Shown: piece after piece, positions 26,501 through 31,945 of the stretch
How the letters are laid out: each line of letters begins with the position of its first letter
Numbering within the stretch: position 1 is the first letter of the stretch
From: Liolophura sinensis
Lineage: Eukaryota; Mollusca; Polyplacophora; Chitonida; Chitonidae
Direction: 5' to 3'
Assembly (NCBI RefSeq): GCF_032854445.1
Contig: NC_088302.1
Span: 32,335,979 to 32,399,978 of the forward strand
Length of the DNA stretch: 64,000 nucleotides
The notes under the pieces: model-generated
Databases searched by the model: none
Told to the model about the DNA's origin: nothing
What the model saw: the letters and a program-made list of their open reading frames with translations, nothing else
Translations under genes and position numbers: made by a program

Positions 26501-29500
26501 TGAAGATGTACCAATTGAACAGAAACAGGACTGAGTGAGACTAGGACATATAGTAATTGTAACCGGCTAGCAAAACCTGATGGACAGTGAAGATGTACAA
26601 AATGTAACACAAACACGAATGAATGAGGCTAGAGTGGATTGTGGCTGTACTCAGCTAGCGACACCTGAGGGACCGTGAAGATGTAACCACTTTAACCGAA
26701 ACATTACAGGGCGAGACTAGGACGGATTGTGACTGTAATCAGCTAGCAACACCGGAGGGACCGTGAAGATGTAACCATAGTAACAGAAACAGGATGTAGT
26801 GGAGTATCTATATAACTCGGTGGAGTATCAAGGTGATGCATTGAGATATCTATGGGAGTTGGTAAAATAACCGGATAATGTAGCGGAGTATCTATAAAAT
26901 TCGAGGGAGTACCCGAATGATGTAGCGGAATATCTATATAATTCAGTGAATTATCCGGATGCATGATGGAACGGAGCATCTATATAATTCGGTGGAGTAT
27001 TCGGGTAATACAGTGAAATATTTATCTCGGTAAAACATCCGGATGATGTAGCGGAGTATCTAGGTCTATACCATTCGGTGGAGTATCCGGATGATGTAGC
27101 TCAGAATCTATACAATTCGATGGAGTATCCGGATGATATAGCAGAGTATCTATATAATTCGGTGGAGTATCCGGATGATATAGCAGAGTACCTATATAAT
27201 TCGGTGGAGTATCCGGATGATATAGCAGAGTATCTATATAATTCGGTGGAGTATCCGGATGATATAGCAGAGTATCTATATAATTTGGTGGAGTATCCGG
27301 ATGATGTAGCTCAGAATCTATACAATTCGATGGAGTATCCGGATGATATAGCAGAGTATCTATATAATTCGGTGGAGTATCCGGATGAAGTGGCGGAGTA
27401 TCTATATAATTCGGTGGAGTATCCGGATGATGTAGAAGAGTATCTATATAATTCGATGGAATATCCGGATGGTGTAGCGGAGTATATATATAATTCGGAG
27501 TATCCGGGTGATGCAGTGAAATATCTTCACCATTTGGTAGAGTATCCGGATGATGTAGCGGAGCCTATATATTAATCAGTGTAGTATCCGGGTAATGTAG
27601 CTAGTATCTATATAATTTGGTGGAGTATACGAATGATGTGGTAGAGTATCTGTGTCATTTGGTAAATTACTAGGGTATACAGATGATGAGGAGGAGTATA
27701 GTTCAACAGGATTTAGGCCAGTTCAAGAAAGACAATTAAGCTTAATTCACGACGATCATGACGAGCTTAGATCACGACGTTTGATTTCATTGAAGTTGAG
27801 CATTATGGCATACTATTATTAACAAATTTTAAAAATCTTAATTTAATCTGAAGAAATAGCGTTCAAGTAACGGCGTTGATTAAATGAATAAATACAGATT
27901 TGTATAATGGATCCAAAATATTGGACATTACATTACTGGGGATAGTGTTCAACAGAAAGAAATGTTCGAACCTTTTCGTTTTCGGATAAATACAATTTCT
28001 GATATAACGGCACTCTCCTATCTACTCAATCACTGTAACTAATTTCGATTTAATTAAGCTGATAATGACTTAGAAATATGAAGAAACCATGATACAGCTG
28101 TCCTAGATTTATCCTATATTTATTTTTCCACAAATCAGGCCAAGAATCAAATCCACAAACGGATTTCTGTGAATCAGGTTTACAGTATTGGGGGCCTCCG
28201 TGGCTCAGTTGGTTAGCGCGCTAGCGCAGTGCAATGACCCAGGAGTCTCTCACCAATGTGGTCGCTGTGAGTTCAAGTCCAACTCATGCTGGCTTCCTCT
28301 CCGGCCGTACGTGGGAAAGTCTGCCAGCAACCTGCGGATGGTCGTGGGTTTCCCCCGGGCTCTGTCCGGTTTCCACCCACCATAATGCTGGTCGCCGTCG
28401 TATAAGCGAAATATTCTTGAGTACGGCGTAAAACACCAATCAAATAAATAACATTTACAGTATTATTCACAATATGCGTTCAGCTTAACAGGAAAGCTAC
28501 AGTTTTATCTTCTGTCTCACAGGATTTCTATGTTTGTGTAGCTAAATGTGGACCTTTGGTCTCCAGAACTTAGAAACTTCTCTCCTTTCATCCCAGACCA
28601 CGTGCTATACAGGACCTACTACACAGCTATGCAAACACGATACCAAAAGCTTTATCAAAAACAAAAACATCTGTTACGCGTTAGGCTGTTATGCTAAACC
28701 CTTCCGTGCGGTGGTGGTTACAGAGCGAAGACACGGCCGAGAAATGTCCTCAATGTGTACAGCAGTACGCCACCCACATAAGCAAAGCACTTCAGCGAGG
28801 ACACGCTAAAGGAAGCAAAGGGGGACGGACACCAGAAATGTACTGTAACTTCTGAATGTAAACATAACCACACGGCACAGCTTGGCAGTTGGTGGAAACA
28901 AAGTGAACAAATGGTAAACCTGCACGTCTGGCTCACAAATGACTGGGAAAATATATCATATGGTCAAAAATGTGCTATGAATCTGTTCAATTGGCTCTAA
29001 TATGGTCAGCGTTTGAAGGTGGCAAATGTTAAAACAGGTTAAGCAAGAAAGATGTAGACACATAAGTGAAGCATGGTAGGGGTGATAGAGTTTCTCATCT
29101 ATCCCCCAAATACTGATAACTGTAGGTATTGCTGAGTTTATAATTAACACACCACACAATATCCTAAAACATCAGCGATAACGTGTATGTGGTCACAAAG
29201 TGGCCCTAGTCCGAGGTCAGATCGGACATTGCCCTGCTGATAAAGTTGTTCTACATAATCCCGCCCTATTAACAAACCAAATATAAATAAAAGGAAAAAA
29301 TTTAATAAGAAACAAAAGTTAATGTATACAATAGCTGCGACGCCCCGCTAAATGATCGGTGTCGTCTTCCACGTGAAGTGAATGACCATTGTTTATAGCA
29401 GGACGCCAAAGATTTGATCGACCGGTTGGCCCATGTTAATGGCCAGGTCAAAAAGTTGACCTAGTGATAGACAGGCCGACCGACCAATTAAATGACCGAC

Positions 29501-29868
29501 CGGCCCATGTTAATGGTCAGGTCTAAAAGTTAATTGAGTGACAAACAGGCCGACCGACCAGTAAACTGACCGACAGAGAAATCAACATTCAGAGCTAATC
29601 CTAACTCAAAAGAATAGTCATCCGATCGTGGATGATGGTGCACGTCATACAAATTTCGAAGACTGACGTAAAGAAGCACAGCGTCTTTAATTGTATTGGT
29701 GGTACGTATAGCTTCGTGTCGAGTTCTTGAGACTGAATGTTTATCAATCAAAACCTTTTGTGAAAATGTACGGAAAATACAGCTTTTTGATGTTCCATTC
29801 TGTTCTTACCTTTCCACTGGAATGCTGACATAGGCCAGTAACATGGCCAGACCCAGCGCCCTCATCAT
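349..29868 (-). CDS. TEP-A: secreted thioester-containing alpha-2-macroglobulin/complement-like protein, 27 exons, 3' end outside window
   Basis: Seen: 27 GT-AG exons on the minus strand join in a continuous frame of 4877 nt (about 1625 residues). Order: signal peptide (residues 1-19), MG1, MG2 (from FIQTDKSIYKPGQT, about 120), MG3, MG4, MG5 (interrupted by eleven 30-residue repeats, about 583-909), MG6 with [13 protein letters not shown], a bait-region exon with RKKR (1091-1094), the YFPETWLW segment, MG7, CUB and thioester domain with GCGEQNM (Cys about 1428) and a C3-like His (about 1542). Known: this family traps proteases or opsonises targets through a Cys-Gln thioester and is secreted into body fluid. 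Inferred: an innate immune opsonin or protease trap in haemolymph. The rest of the thioester domain, second CUB half and receptor-binding domain lie past position 1. No anaphylatoxin cysteine pattern is seen. Family assignment is very secure; the exact subfamily is not. Confidence 0.95.
775..1040 (-). mobile_element. SINE family 1, near full length
   Basis: Minus-oriented: AAAT-rich tail on the left and a tRNA-like head (tagcgcgctaaccaactaag) on the right. Pol III A-box (tggcttagttgg) and a B-box-like 'gagttcaagtcc' are recognisable. In the TEP-A intron between exons 26 and 27. Confidence 0.9.
1190..1515 (-). CDS. TEP-A exon 26: thioester domain
   Basis: Encodes [49 protein letters not shown] and LTAYVLTAMLEANTSRQ, the alpha-helical repeats of the thioester domain. 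326 nt, phase 1 to 0, donor gtaag. Confidence 0.96.
1289..1291 (-). other. C3-like catalytic histidine codon (TEP-A)
   Basis: The His in QVIHKEMKGG lies 114 residues after the thioester Cys; in human C3 the catalytic His lies 116 after it in an equivalent 'IHQEMIGG' context. Known: this His lets C3 transfer its acyl group to hydroxyls. The role in TEP-A is inferred by alignment. Confidence 0.85.
1540..1665 (-). repeat. Interspersed repeat R3
   Basis: 'cagcacagagagcaaaacta', 'cagtgtgacaattggcacac', 'gttagggttttattctaact': reverse copy of a repeat seen about a dozen times in this window. Confidence 0.8.
1778..1950 (-). mobile_element. Divergent SINE family 1-like fragment
   Basis: Contains 'ttttttcacttatacaaaaa' and 'ggcggtcagttttatggagg', diverged from the SINE tail and body; the head is not clear. 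Confidence 0.5.
2274..2384 (+). mobile_element. SINE family 1, 3' fragment
   Basis: From 'cccccggtttctgctcggtt' through 'gcacggcgtaaaacaccaat' to an (AAAT)n tail; the tRNA-like head is missing. Confidence 0.85.
2756..2932 (-). CDS. TEP-A exon 25: thioester domain with GCGEQNM
   Basis: Encodes GDLMGLTLKGLEKLIQLP, TGCGEQNM, then FAPIIYVLQYLKATKQL. 177 nt, same as TEP-B b15. Donor gtggg. Confidence 0.97.
2856..2876 (-). other. Thioester motif GCGEQNM (TEP-A)
   Basis: Seven codons for GCGEQNM. In this family the Cys and Gln side chains form the internal thioester that attacks target surfaces or trapped proteases. Both residues are intact. Confidence 0.97.
3498..3785. mobile_element. Foldback / MITE-like element with long terminal inverted repeats
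   Basis: The left part (cttaaaac ... aacactgtaaagatcac ... gctcttcaaag ... actccattaaaa) is matched in reverse complement by the right part (ttttaatggagt ... ctttgaagagtgttgaaac ... gtgatctttacagtgtt ... ttttaagagtgtt). Each arm is roughly 120 bp with a short loop. No transposase, so a non-autonomous element is inferred. Confidence 0.8.
3924..4016 (-). CDS. TEP-A exon 24: CUB to thioester-domain junction
   Basis: Encodes NIKLKLPQNVIKGSERAQF and ends SIIG. The 'LPxNVxxGSxRA' pattern precedes the thioester domain throughout the family. 93 nt, same as TEP-B b14. Confidence 0.93.
4111..4185. repeat. (TA)n microsatellite
   Basis: About 75 bp of nearly pure TA repeats in TEP-A intron 23, close to exon 24. 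Confidence 0.97.
4411..4462 (-). CDS. TEP-A exon 23: CUB
   Basis: A 52-nt exon encoding AEGIPKEYTYSAMACPR, equivalent to the conserved 'xEGxxxE' segment after the LVEP strand in A2M. Same length as TEP-B b13. Donor gtcagt. Confidence 0.9.
5003..5101 (-). CDS. TEP-A exon 22: CUB first half
   Basis: Encodes SRAVKSTGICKNRTM and ends VRNYLLVE, matching TEP-B ([10 protein letters not shown]). 99 nt, acceptor gacttgtag, donor gtaag. Confidence 0.88.
5403..5600 (-). mobile_element. SINE family 1, head truncated
   Basis: TTTA-rich tail, 'ggtgttttacgccgtaccg', then the body up to 'ggaagccagcatgagg'; no tRNA-like end. Confidence 0.85.
5703..5849 (-). CDS. TEP-A exon 21: MG7 end
   Basis: Contains the paired cysteines of ESRCLCGGESASQTF and the strand FYIIPKKLGKTRISVD. 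147 nt, phase 0 to 0, same length as TEP-B exon b11. Confidence 0.92.
6108..6422 (-). mobile_element. SINE family 3 (tRNA-like head, 'acaccagacataacacccca' body)
   Basis: Minus-oriented; the head reads 'cggtggcctaatgaatagag' (A-box-like), the body contains the 'gacaccagacataacacc' block, and the tail is 'taggttttaacgtcgtactt'. Related body fragments occur at 32330-32420 and 58575-58720. Confidence 0.75.
7395..7623 (-). CDS. TEP-A exon 20: MG7
   Basis: Encodes IPDTITEWVGGAVCL and [12 protein letters not shown], both strong MG7 signatures. 229 nt, identical to TEP-B exon b10. Confidence 0.95.
8043..8175 (-). CDS. TEP-A exon 19: acidic linker and YFPETWLW motif
   Basis: An acidic stretch (GSDEDFDLDGSGE) followed by [13 protein letters not shown], one of the most conserved motifs in the superfamily. 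133 nt, phase 1 to 2, donor gtagcg. Joins directly to exon 18; TEP-B has a micro-exon at this junction. Confidence 0.93.
8225..8470. repeat. AT-rich segment dense in TAAACA / TGTTTA words
   Basis: Many alternating taaacat, gtgttta, gaataaacac words in both orientations, able to fold back. It lies just upstream of TEP-A exon 19 in transcription. Possibly an eroded foldback element; not assigned to a family. Confidence 0.4.
8798..8836 (+). repeat. (ACAG)n short microsatellite
   Basis: A run of gacagacaagcagacagaca units in TEP-A intron 18, just after the exon 18 donor. Confidence 0.85.
8894..9020 (-). CDS. TEP-A exon 18: MG6 return strand
   Basis: Encodes AGLTTLTDLDIQTRPCDI, matching [22 protein letters not shown]. 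127 nt, acceptor ttattcag, donor gtacg. Confidence 0.88.
9206..9384 (-). mobile_element. SINE family 1, internally deleted
   Basis: From 'actcaagaatatttcactca' through 'cagggcagatcccgggagaa' to 'ggccatggaggctcc'. The middle of the body and the tail are missing. Confidence 0.85.
9722..9836 (-). repeat. Interspersed repeat R3
   Basis: 'agtaaaaccagaacagcaaa' to 'ttgattctaactgttcacgt'; same order of blocks as the other copies. Confidence 0.75.
10105..10220 (-). CDS. TEP-A exon 17: bait-region exon with RKKR motif
   Basis: Encodes a Pro/Gly-rich stretch (FPPIRFGPPGLGP), then LRKKRQSSPQSAYYSP and VDAIKAFR. It lies between MG6 and the RPC/YFPETW segment, where A2M proteins keep the protease bait region and C3 keeps its beta/alpha processing site. 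116 nt, phase 1 to 0, donor gtaag. It has almost no similarity to the TEP-B counterpart, as expected for a fast-evolving bait. Confidence 0.85.
10165..10176 (-). other. RKKR furin-like cleavage motif (TEP-A)
   Basis: Codons for Arg-Lys-Lys-Arg followed by Gln-Ser-Ser-Pro. It fits the RX(K/R)R proprotein-convertase rule and lies where C3-type proteins have their tetrabasic processing site. Cleavage itself is inferred. Confidence 0.7.
10250..11130 (+). repeat. 79-bp tandem array in TEP-A intron 16
   Basis: Units of about 79 bp made of two related halves around 'taccgaacccagtgctaact' and 'atatcgcacccagtgctagc'; exact 79-bp spacing at 10631, 10710 and 10789. The array lies just upstream, in the direction of transcription, of the bait-region exon 17. 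Outer units are degenerate. Confidence 0.88.
11281..11571 (+). mobile_element. SINE family 1, full length
   Basis: Head 'ggggcctccgtgatcgaggg', body and (AAAT)n tail are complete. In TEP-A intron 16, next to the 79-bp array. Confidence 0.9.
11950..12037 (-). CDS. TEP-A exon 16: MG6
   Basis: Encodes SRSEDQEYCRGKMLVGQG, aligning with [16 protein letters not shown] at the shared cysteine. 88 nt, donor gtacga, phase 0 to 1. Confidence 0.85.
12382..12531 (-). CDS. TEP-A exon 15: MG6 start
   Basis: Encodes [17 protein letters not shown], the highly conserved MG6 motif. 150 nt, phase 0 to 0, identical in length to TEP-B exon b4. Donor gtattg. Confidence 0.95.
13011..13246 (-). CDS. TEP-A exon 14: MG5 end
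   Basis: Contains LQLTIPVTMAMSPEAQLLVY and ends VKRCFQNQ, the classic end of MG5. 236 nt. The donor is the weak gttcga, chosen because it gives phase 0 into exon 15 and matches the TEP-B boundary (NCVDNK, donor gtacgc). Confidence 0.88.
13433..13530 (+). repeat. (TATG)n-like degenerate microsatellite
   Basis: Runs of tatg/gtat with interruptions, about 70-170 bp after TEP-A exon 13 in transcription. No coding support. Confidence 0.85.
13601..14882 (-). CDS. TEP-A exon 13: giant MG5 exon with eleven 30-residue tandem repeats
   Basis: 1282 nt, against 241 nt in the TEP-B homologue. It opens VVSRGNIVTNG, the MG5 strand shared with TEP-B ([10 protein letters not shown]). A 40-residue Gly/Pro-rich stretch and an acidic helix-like segment (ELMREIEREIAQERF) follow, then eleven repeats starting DPYAGRTPVEEDF and ending in PLGSQPSQSP or a variant, then a basic tail (NVKNEKG). 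The exon stays open across its whole length, and both ends splice in phase to MG5 strands, so the repeats sit in a loop of an otherwise intact MG5. Acceptor ttgtcag, donor gtaag. Function of the repeats is unknown. Confidence 0.93.
13626..14606 (-). repeat. Coding tandem array: 11 x 90 bp (30 residues) inside TEP-A MG5
   Basis: Eleven units of 90 bp (the tenth is 93 bp, the last truncated), translated as DPYAGRTPVEEDFIKPKHYQ plus PLG and an eight-residue Gln/Ser/Pro tail. Units differ at few positions: E or K after I, GNKPALSP versus GSQPSQSP. Copies 1 and 8 share the GNKPALSP ending, which suggests block duplication. The opposite strand is open too, but that is a by-product of repetition. 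Confidence 0.97.
15233..15454 (-). CDS. TEP-A exon 12: MG4 end and MG5 start
   Basis: Contains YSRSKSFIQIFPVEEAVEC, where 'SFIQI' and the cysteine match the A2M family MG5 start, and ends at KFHYQ. 222 nt, phase 0 to 0, the same length as TEP-B exon b1. Confidence 0.93.
15955..16092 (+). mobile_element. SINE family 1, 3' fragment
   Basis: 'tgttccgggctctgccagtg', 'gtcgtcgtataaatgaaata', a duplicated 'cttgagtacgga' block, then an AAAT tail. Confidence 0.8.
16297..16473 (-). CDS. TEP-A exon 11: MG4
   Basis: Encodes VRVRKPNGEPARDEPIKVAA followed by the 'T/S-x-x-G' strand turn (VSNSEGEVYFVL). 177 nt, phase 0 at both ends. The homologous TEP-B exon is not in the window. Confidence 0.9.
17022..17144 (+). 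mobile_element. SINE family 1, 3' fragment
   Basis: 'gcggatggtcgtgggtttcc' to 'gccgatcaaataaataaatc'. It lies within about 60 bp of TEP-A exon 10. Confidence 0.85.
17201..17313 (-). CDS. TEP-A exon 10: MG3 end / MG4 start
   Basis: Encodes VTEYGVSNSAKV and YFKPGLPYKGK; the 'FKPGLPYKGKV' turn is a strong family signature for the start of MG4. 113 nt. A four-copy 52-bp array lies just upstream in its intron. Confidence 0.92.
17393..17598 (+). repeat. 51-52 bp tandem array, four copies
   Basis: Four units beginning 'ggcttattcacgtaatggaa', spaced 51-52 bp. They lie in TEP-A intron 9, about 80 bp upstream of exon 10. Confidence 0.92.
17954..18071 (-). CDS. TEP-A exon 9: MG3
   Basis: Begins IDGCKMFSIDSKLVNLG and runs to the strand VYINASVTESDTG. 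118 nt, phase 0 to 1, donor gtaag. Confidence 0.9.
18072..19436. other. TEP-A intron 8, no recognised feature
   Basis: About 1.36 kb of unique-looking AT-rich intron. No exon-like reading frame with splice sites and no repeat that I recognise. Confidence 0.6.
19437..19560 (+). repeat. Interspersed repeat R3
   Basis: 'tagaataaaaccctaatcgg', 'ggtcgtatttcacaggttac'. In TEP-A intron 8, adjacent to exon 8. Confidence 0.78.
19593..19704 (-). CDS. TEP-A exon 8: MG3
   Basis: Encodes QYTYGKRVRGVMEVELCV and a second cysteine near PPCDK. The YTYGKxVxG motif is typical of MG3. 112 nt, phase 2 to 0. Confidence 0.92.
20036..20180 (+). repeat. Interspersed repeat R3
   Basis: 'cagttagaataaaaccctaa', 'catcggttacgtgtcaccat', 'ctggttttactctctgtgct'. 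The closest to a consensus copy. Confidence 0.85.
20324..20408 (-). CDS. TEP-A exon 7: MG3 start
   Basis: Encodes VLPKFEVIIKPP, the conserved VLPKFEV strand opening MG3, and a cysteine near its end (EVCAQ). 85 nt, phase 1 to 2. Confidence 0.92.
20965..21078 (-). CDS. TEP-A exon 6: MG2 end
   Basis: Contains LGEWKIEATI and ends at VEEY, the conserved end of MG2. 114 nt, acceptor ctcttcag, donor gtgag. Confidence 0.92.
21160..21430 (+). repeat. Interspersed repeat R3, long form
   Basis: Adds a left part ('agtaattctaggacagtgac' ... 'cctaattctgctaaagccat') shared with the copy at 34800; then the usual 'cagttagaataaaaccataa' core. Confidence 0.82.
21740..21820 (+). repeat. Interspersed repeat R3, 3' fragment
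   Basis: 'tatgaccatttgacaactat' and 'agtgctctggtttatccgct'. Confidence 0.6.
22054..22126 (-). CDS. TEP-A exon 5: MG2
   Basis: Encodes VSEVVILDPNGIRMRQWTD, matching the family pattern of a beta strand, 'DPxGxR' and 'QW'. 73 nt, phase 0 to 1, donor gtgag. Confidence 0.9.
22140..22335 (-). mobile_element. SINE family 1, diverged
   Basis: TTTA tail, 'cttaagaatatttgatttat', 'ggagggaaaccggacagagc'; the tRNA-like head is eroded and followed by a C tract. Confidence 0.75.
22993..23045 (-). CDS. TEP-A exon 4: MG2
   Basis: A 53-nt exon encoding VKFRILTIDDNLRSLLLP, directly continuing KPGQT of exon 3. Acceptor ttgttgcag, donor gtaag; phase 1 to 0. Confidence 0.9.
23240..24923 (-). repeat. 68-bp tandem array carrying copies of the TEP-A exon 3 end and donor
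   Basis: About 24 units, the central ones nearly identical with an exact 68-bp period (for example 24501, 24569, 24637). On the minus strand each unit has 46 bp matching the exon 3 end (TDKSIYKPGQT) and 22 bp of intron starting gtgag. Each unit also has a cag in front, so it resembles a 34-nt pseudo-exon. Units become more diverged towards the low-coordinate end. Confidence 0.93.
24876..25064 (-). CDS. TEP-A exon 3: MG1 end and MG2 start
   Basis: Encodes the end of MG1 and the family hallmark FIQTDKSIYKPGQT at the start of MG2. 189 nt, donor gtgag. The last 46 nt plus 22 nt of intron are tandemly repeated downstream as a 68-bp array, so the chosen donor is the one that keeps frame with exon 4 and the full exon body. 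Confidence 0.9.
25846..26000 (-). CDS. TEP-A exon 2: MG1, first half
   Basis: Begins SGYIFTVPQVLLAG, the usual opening strand of MG1 in this family. The acceptor is ctgttacag and the donor gtaaat; 155 nt, phase 2 to phase 1. Its 5' edge, acceptor included, is repeated as an 88-bp array upstream in intron 1. Confidence 0.9.
25975..26795 (-). repeat. 88-bp tandem array carrying copies of the TEP-A exon 2 acceptor
   Basis: About nine to ten units; landmark gtgaa(g/a) positions 25986, 26074, 26161, 26236, 26324, 26412, 26500, 26587, 26675 and 26763. Each unit holds about 51 bp of intron end (ctgtt.cag) plus about 37 bp of exon 2 start (a YIFTVPQV-like peptide). The true exon is the unit nearest exon 3. 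Confidence 0.92.
26799..27650 (+). repeat. 42-bp minisatellite in TEP-A intron 1
   Basis: About 20 units of 42 bp (ggagtatccggatgatatag plus agtatctatataattcggt). It directly adjoins the 88-bp array. Since 42 is a multiple of three it stays open as a YNSVEYPDDIAEYL repeat on the plus strand, but there is no gene context. Confidence 0.92.
27651..28189. other. TEP-A intron 1 segment, no recognised feature
   Basis: Unique AT-rich sequence between the 42-bp array and a full-length SINE. No exon expected, because exon 1 and exon 2 phases already match. Confidence 0.6.
28190..28450 (+). mobile_element. SINE family 1, full length and well preserved
   Basis: Head 'ggggcctccgtggctcagtt', A-box and B-box regions, body and 'caatcaaataaata' tail all present. 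A useful type copy for the family. In TEP-A intron 1. Confidence 0.93.
28451..29414. other. TEP-A intron 1 segment, no recognised feature
   Basis: Unique sequence with several short open frames on both strands, none with family similarity or supporting splice sites. Confidence 0.5.
29415..29575 (+). repeat. 74-bp direct duplication in TEP-A intron 1
   Basis: Two copies of a block with 'cccatgttaatgg' and 'acaggccgaccgacca', offset by about 74 bp, about 240 bp downstream of exon 1. Confidence 0.75.
29810..29868 (-). CDS. TEP-A exon 1: signal peptide
   Basis: Start codon at 29866-29868, the first of two adjacent ATGs. It encodes MMRALGLAMLLAYVSIPVE, a short hydrophobic leader, and ends in phase 2 with a gtaag donor. 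The two leftover bases join the first base of exon 2 to give Ser. No earlier in-frame coding is needed; the 5' UTR and transcription start are unknown. Confidence 0.85.
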
Positions 29869-30894
29869 CAAGCCGGGAGTTCAGGAACTAAGAGGCTGAA
29901 GTGACAGTAGCTCACTAGGTCAGCTGCAGCGGCTGACTGAAGCACATAGGGTGAAATGCTCTGCCTATATGCGTATGTATGTATCTAGGCTTTTGAGTCA
30001 CTTCCTATCAGCGAGAAGCAAGGAAGAGGGAATAGACTCGTATCGGCGCAGAAATGTGACCTCGATATCCGGGTTCCCAGGAGGGGAGCCTGCATGTGTA
30101 CATGGACGAACATGCATGCATTTTTGCACTGGCTTTTTAATTTGAAATTTGATACATGCACCGTTACAGATGCCTAGTGCCCCTCTGGCACGTGCTAAAT
30201 ATAGTTCCAGACACAAAATCGGCTTCAACGGTCATCACATTTAAGGGGCTAGCTATCTCGTCGGTGGACATTCAATAGCTTTCTCATAGCTTATATTTAT
30301 AGCCATTTCTTTACAAGAGAACTGACGATAATGTACTGTCTCAGAATGCTAATTTGTTTACAAAATTCGAAGCAGGCATTGTATACTTCCTGTATGGAAT
30401 AACTGTAGGGTTATAACTATCAGAAACAAACATTTAATATCATTATTAGCTTCCGACCGGTGGCAAATTTGTTATAATTATCCAAGCTATATGAAAACAT
30501 ATACGCACGTTTTATGCTGAATCAAAAAAATGTTTATTATCATGCTGTAATAATTATGACATATTAATTGTAAACGTTTCAAAGCGACACCGTTGCAATT
30601 AAAGCTAGTCTGTTTGTATTCAAGTGTTATTGATGGCTCTGGAAACAAACCCCATGCATGTATCTCAGTGACGCTACAGTTCCTCGTTTGGTTTGCAAAC
30701 TCTGAGCGTCGAACGATAACAATGAGAAATATTTTAAATACTTAACATGCAACGAATACAAAGAGCAGATGTTTTCCAAAGTGAAAATAAGCTAAAATGA
30801 ATGTCAGCTGTCATATGGTAAATCACATTAGCTACATTATAAGACGTGATACATATACAACAACCCGGTCCTCTCTGCCATACAAAAATATAAA
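29869..30894 (-). promoter_or_regulatory. 5' flank of TEP-A, presumed promoter region
   Basis: Lies directly upstream of the signal-peptide exon on the minus strand. Weak TATA-like words occur near 29968 (catatagg) and 30190-30205 (ctatatttag). The start site cannot be fixed from sequence, and an upstream non-coding exon is possible. Confidence 0.35.
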
Positions 30895-31066
30895 CGAGGG
30901 TCATTGTGAGTTCAAGTCCAGCTCATGCTGGCTTCCTCTCAGGCCATACGTGCGTAGATCATCAGCAACCCGCAGATGGTCGTGGGTTTCCCAGTATTCT
31001 TCCCTCTGTCGTATAAATATGATATTCTTGAGTCTGGCGTTTAAAATCAATCAAATAAATAAGTAC
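30895..31066 (+). mobile_element. SINE family 1, head missing
   Basis: From 'cattgtgagttcaagtccag' to 'aatcaaataaata'. Forms an inverted pair with the copy at 31159. Confidence 0.85.
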
Positions 31067-31158
31067 ATAATACAAATAATAACGGTTTCGGTGAAGGTGT
31101 TCCACCAGCAATGTATCAAGCGAGGAAATATACAACTAAAGAGGTTTCAGACAAAGAC

Positions 31159-31413
31159 ATATTTATTTATTTGATTAGTGTTCTACGCCGAACTCAAGAA
31201 CATTTCACTTACACGACGGTGTTAGGTGGGAGGAAACCGGACAGAGTCCGGGGGAAACCCATGACCATCCGCAGGTGACTGGAAGACCTTCCCACGCACG
31301 GCCGGAGAGGAAGCCAGTATAAGCTGGATTTGAACTTACCGCGACCGCATTGGTGAGATACTCCTGGGTCTTTGTTGGCGTGCTAAACTCCTCGACCACG
31401 GGGGCCTCCGACA
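31159..31413 (-). mobile_element. SINE family 1, near full length
   Basis: TTTA tail, 'tgttctacgccgaactcaag', body, and 'ccacgggggcctccg' head. It lies 1.3-1.5 kb upstream of the TEP-A start. Confidence 0.88.
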
Positions 31414-31879
31414 AAGAAATAATAAAGGAATTTATGGGTAATATTTCAGATGCTTTGCAAATAATGCGGAGGGACATATAGCTCCGATTCGACAGCATAT
31501 AGCTATCAAATGAAAGGGGATTATGCTGTTGACGTACTATTGTGTTTTTATTGTATTTTATTTATCATGTATTGTTTTTAATACATGATAAATGGCGAGG
31601 TATTTTTTATTTCTTGATGGTGTTTGAAATCTGTACTATAGTCGTATAGTGTTGGAAATAAGCAAGAAACGCCTTTCTCTCTTCGTTTACGTGATGGGTG
31701 TACAGATTTGGCACCTGCATTTGTAAGAGAGAGAGTTATATTTAAACCACCTCAACATACAGCACTGTTTTTATAAGAGACAAGACACAGATGTAAAGGC
31801 TGTACAGCTATAGATATAGATGCCTGGGGGGTCAGTCTCAATTTGTTAAGGATCGGACTAAACAGATTAACTCATATCA

Positions 31880-31945
31880 GACTACAGCATGGAGAATAAA
31901 ACCAGAGCAACAACGACAGTGCGATAGTTGGCAAGTGATCACAGT
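31880..31945 (-). repeat. Interspersed repeat R3, fragment
   Basis: 'gagaataaaaccagagcaac' and 'cagtgcgatagttggcaagt'. Confidence 0.7.

Noticed and set aside
27078-27575. Plus-strand open frame of 165 residues (YNSVEYPDDIAEYL repeats)
   Set aside because: A 42-bp intronic satellite, divisible by three, explains the open frame. No splice or start support.
28190-28280. Possible tRNA gene
   Set aside because: The A-box and B-box belong to the head of a SINE repeated many times with the same body and AAAT tail; no independent tRNA fold is kept.
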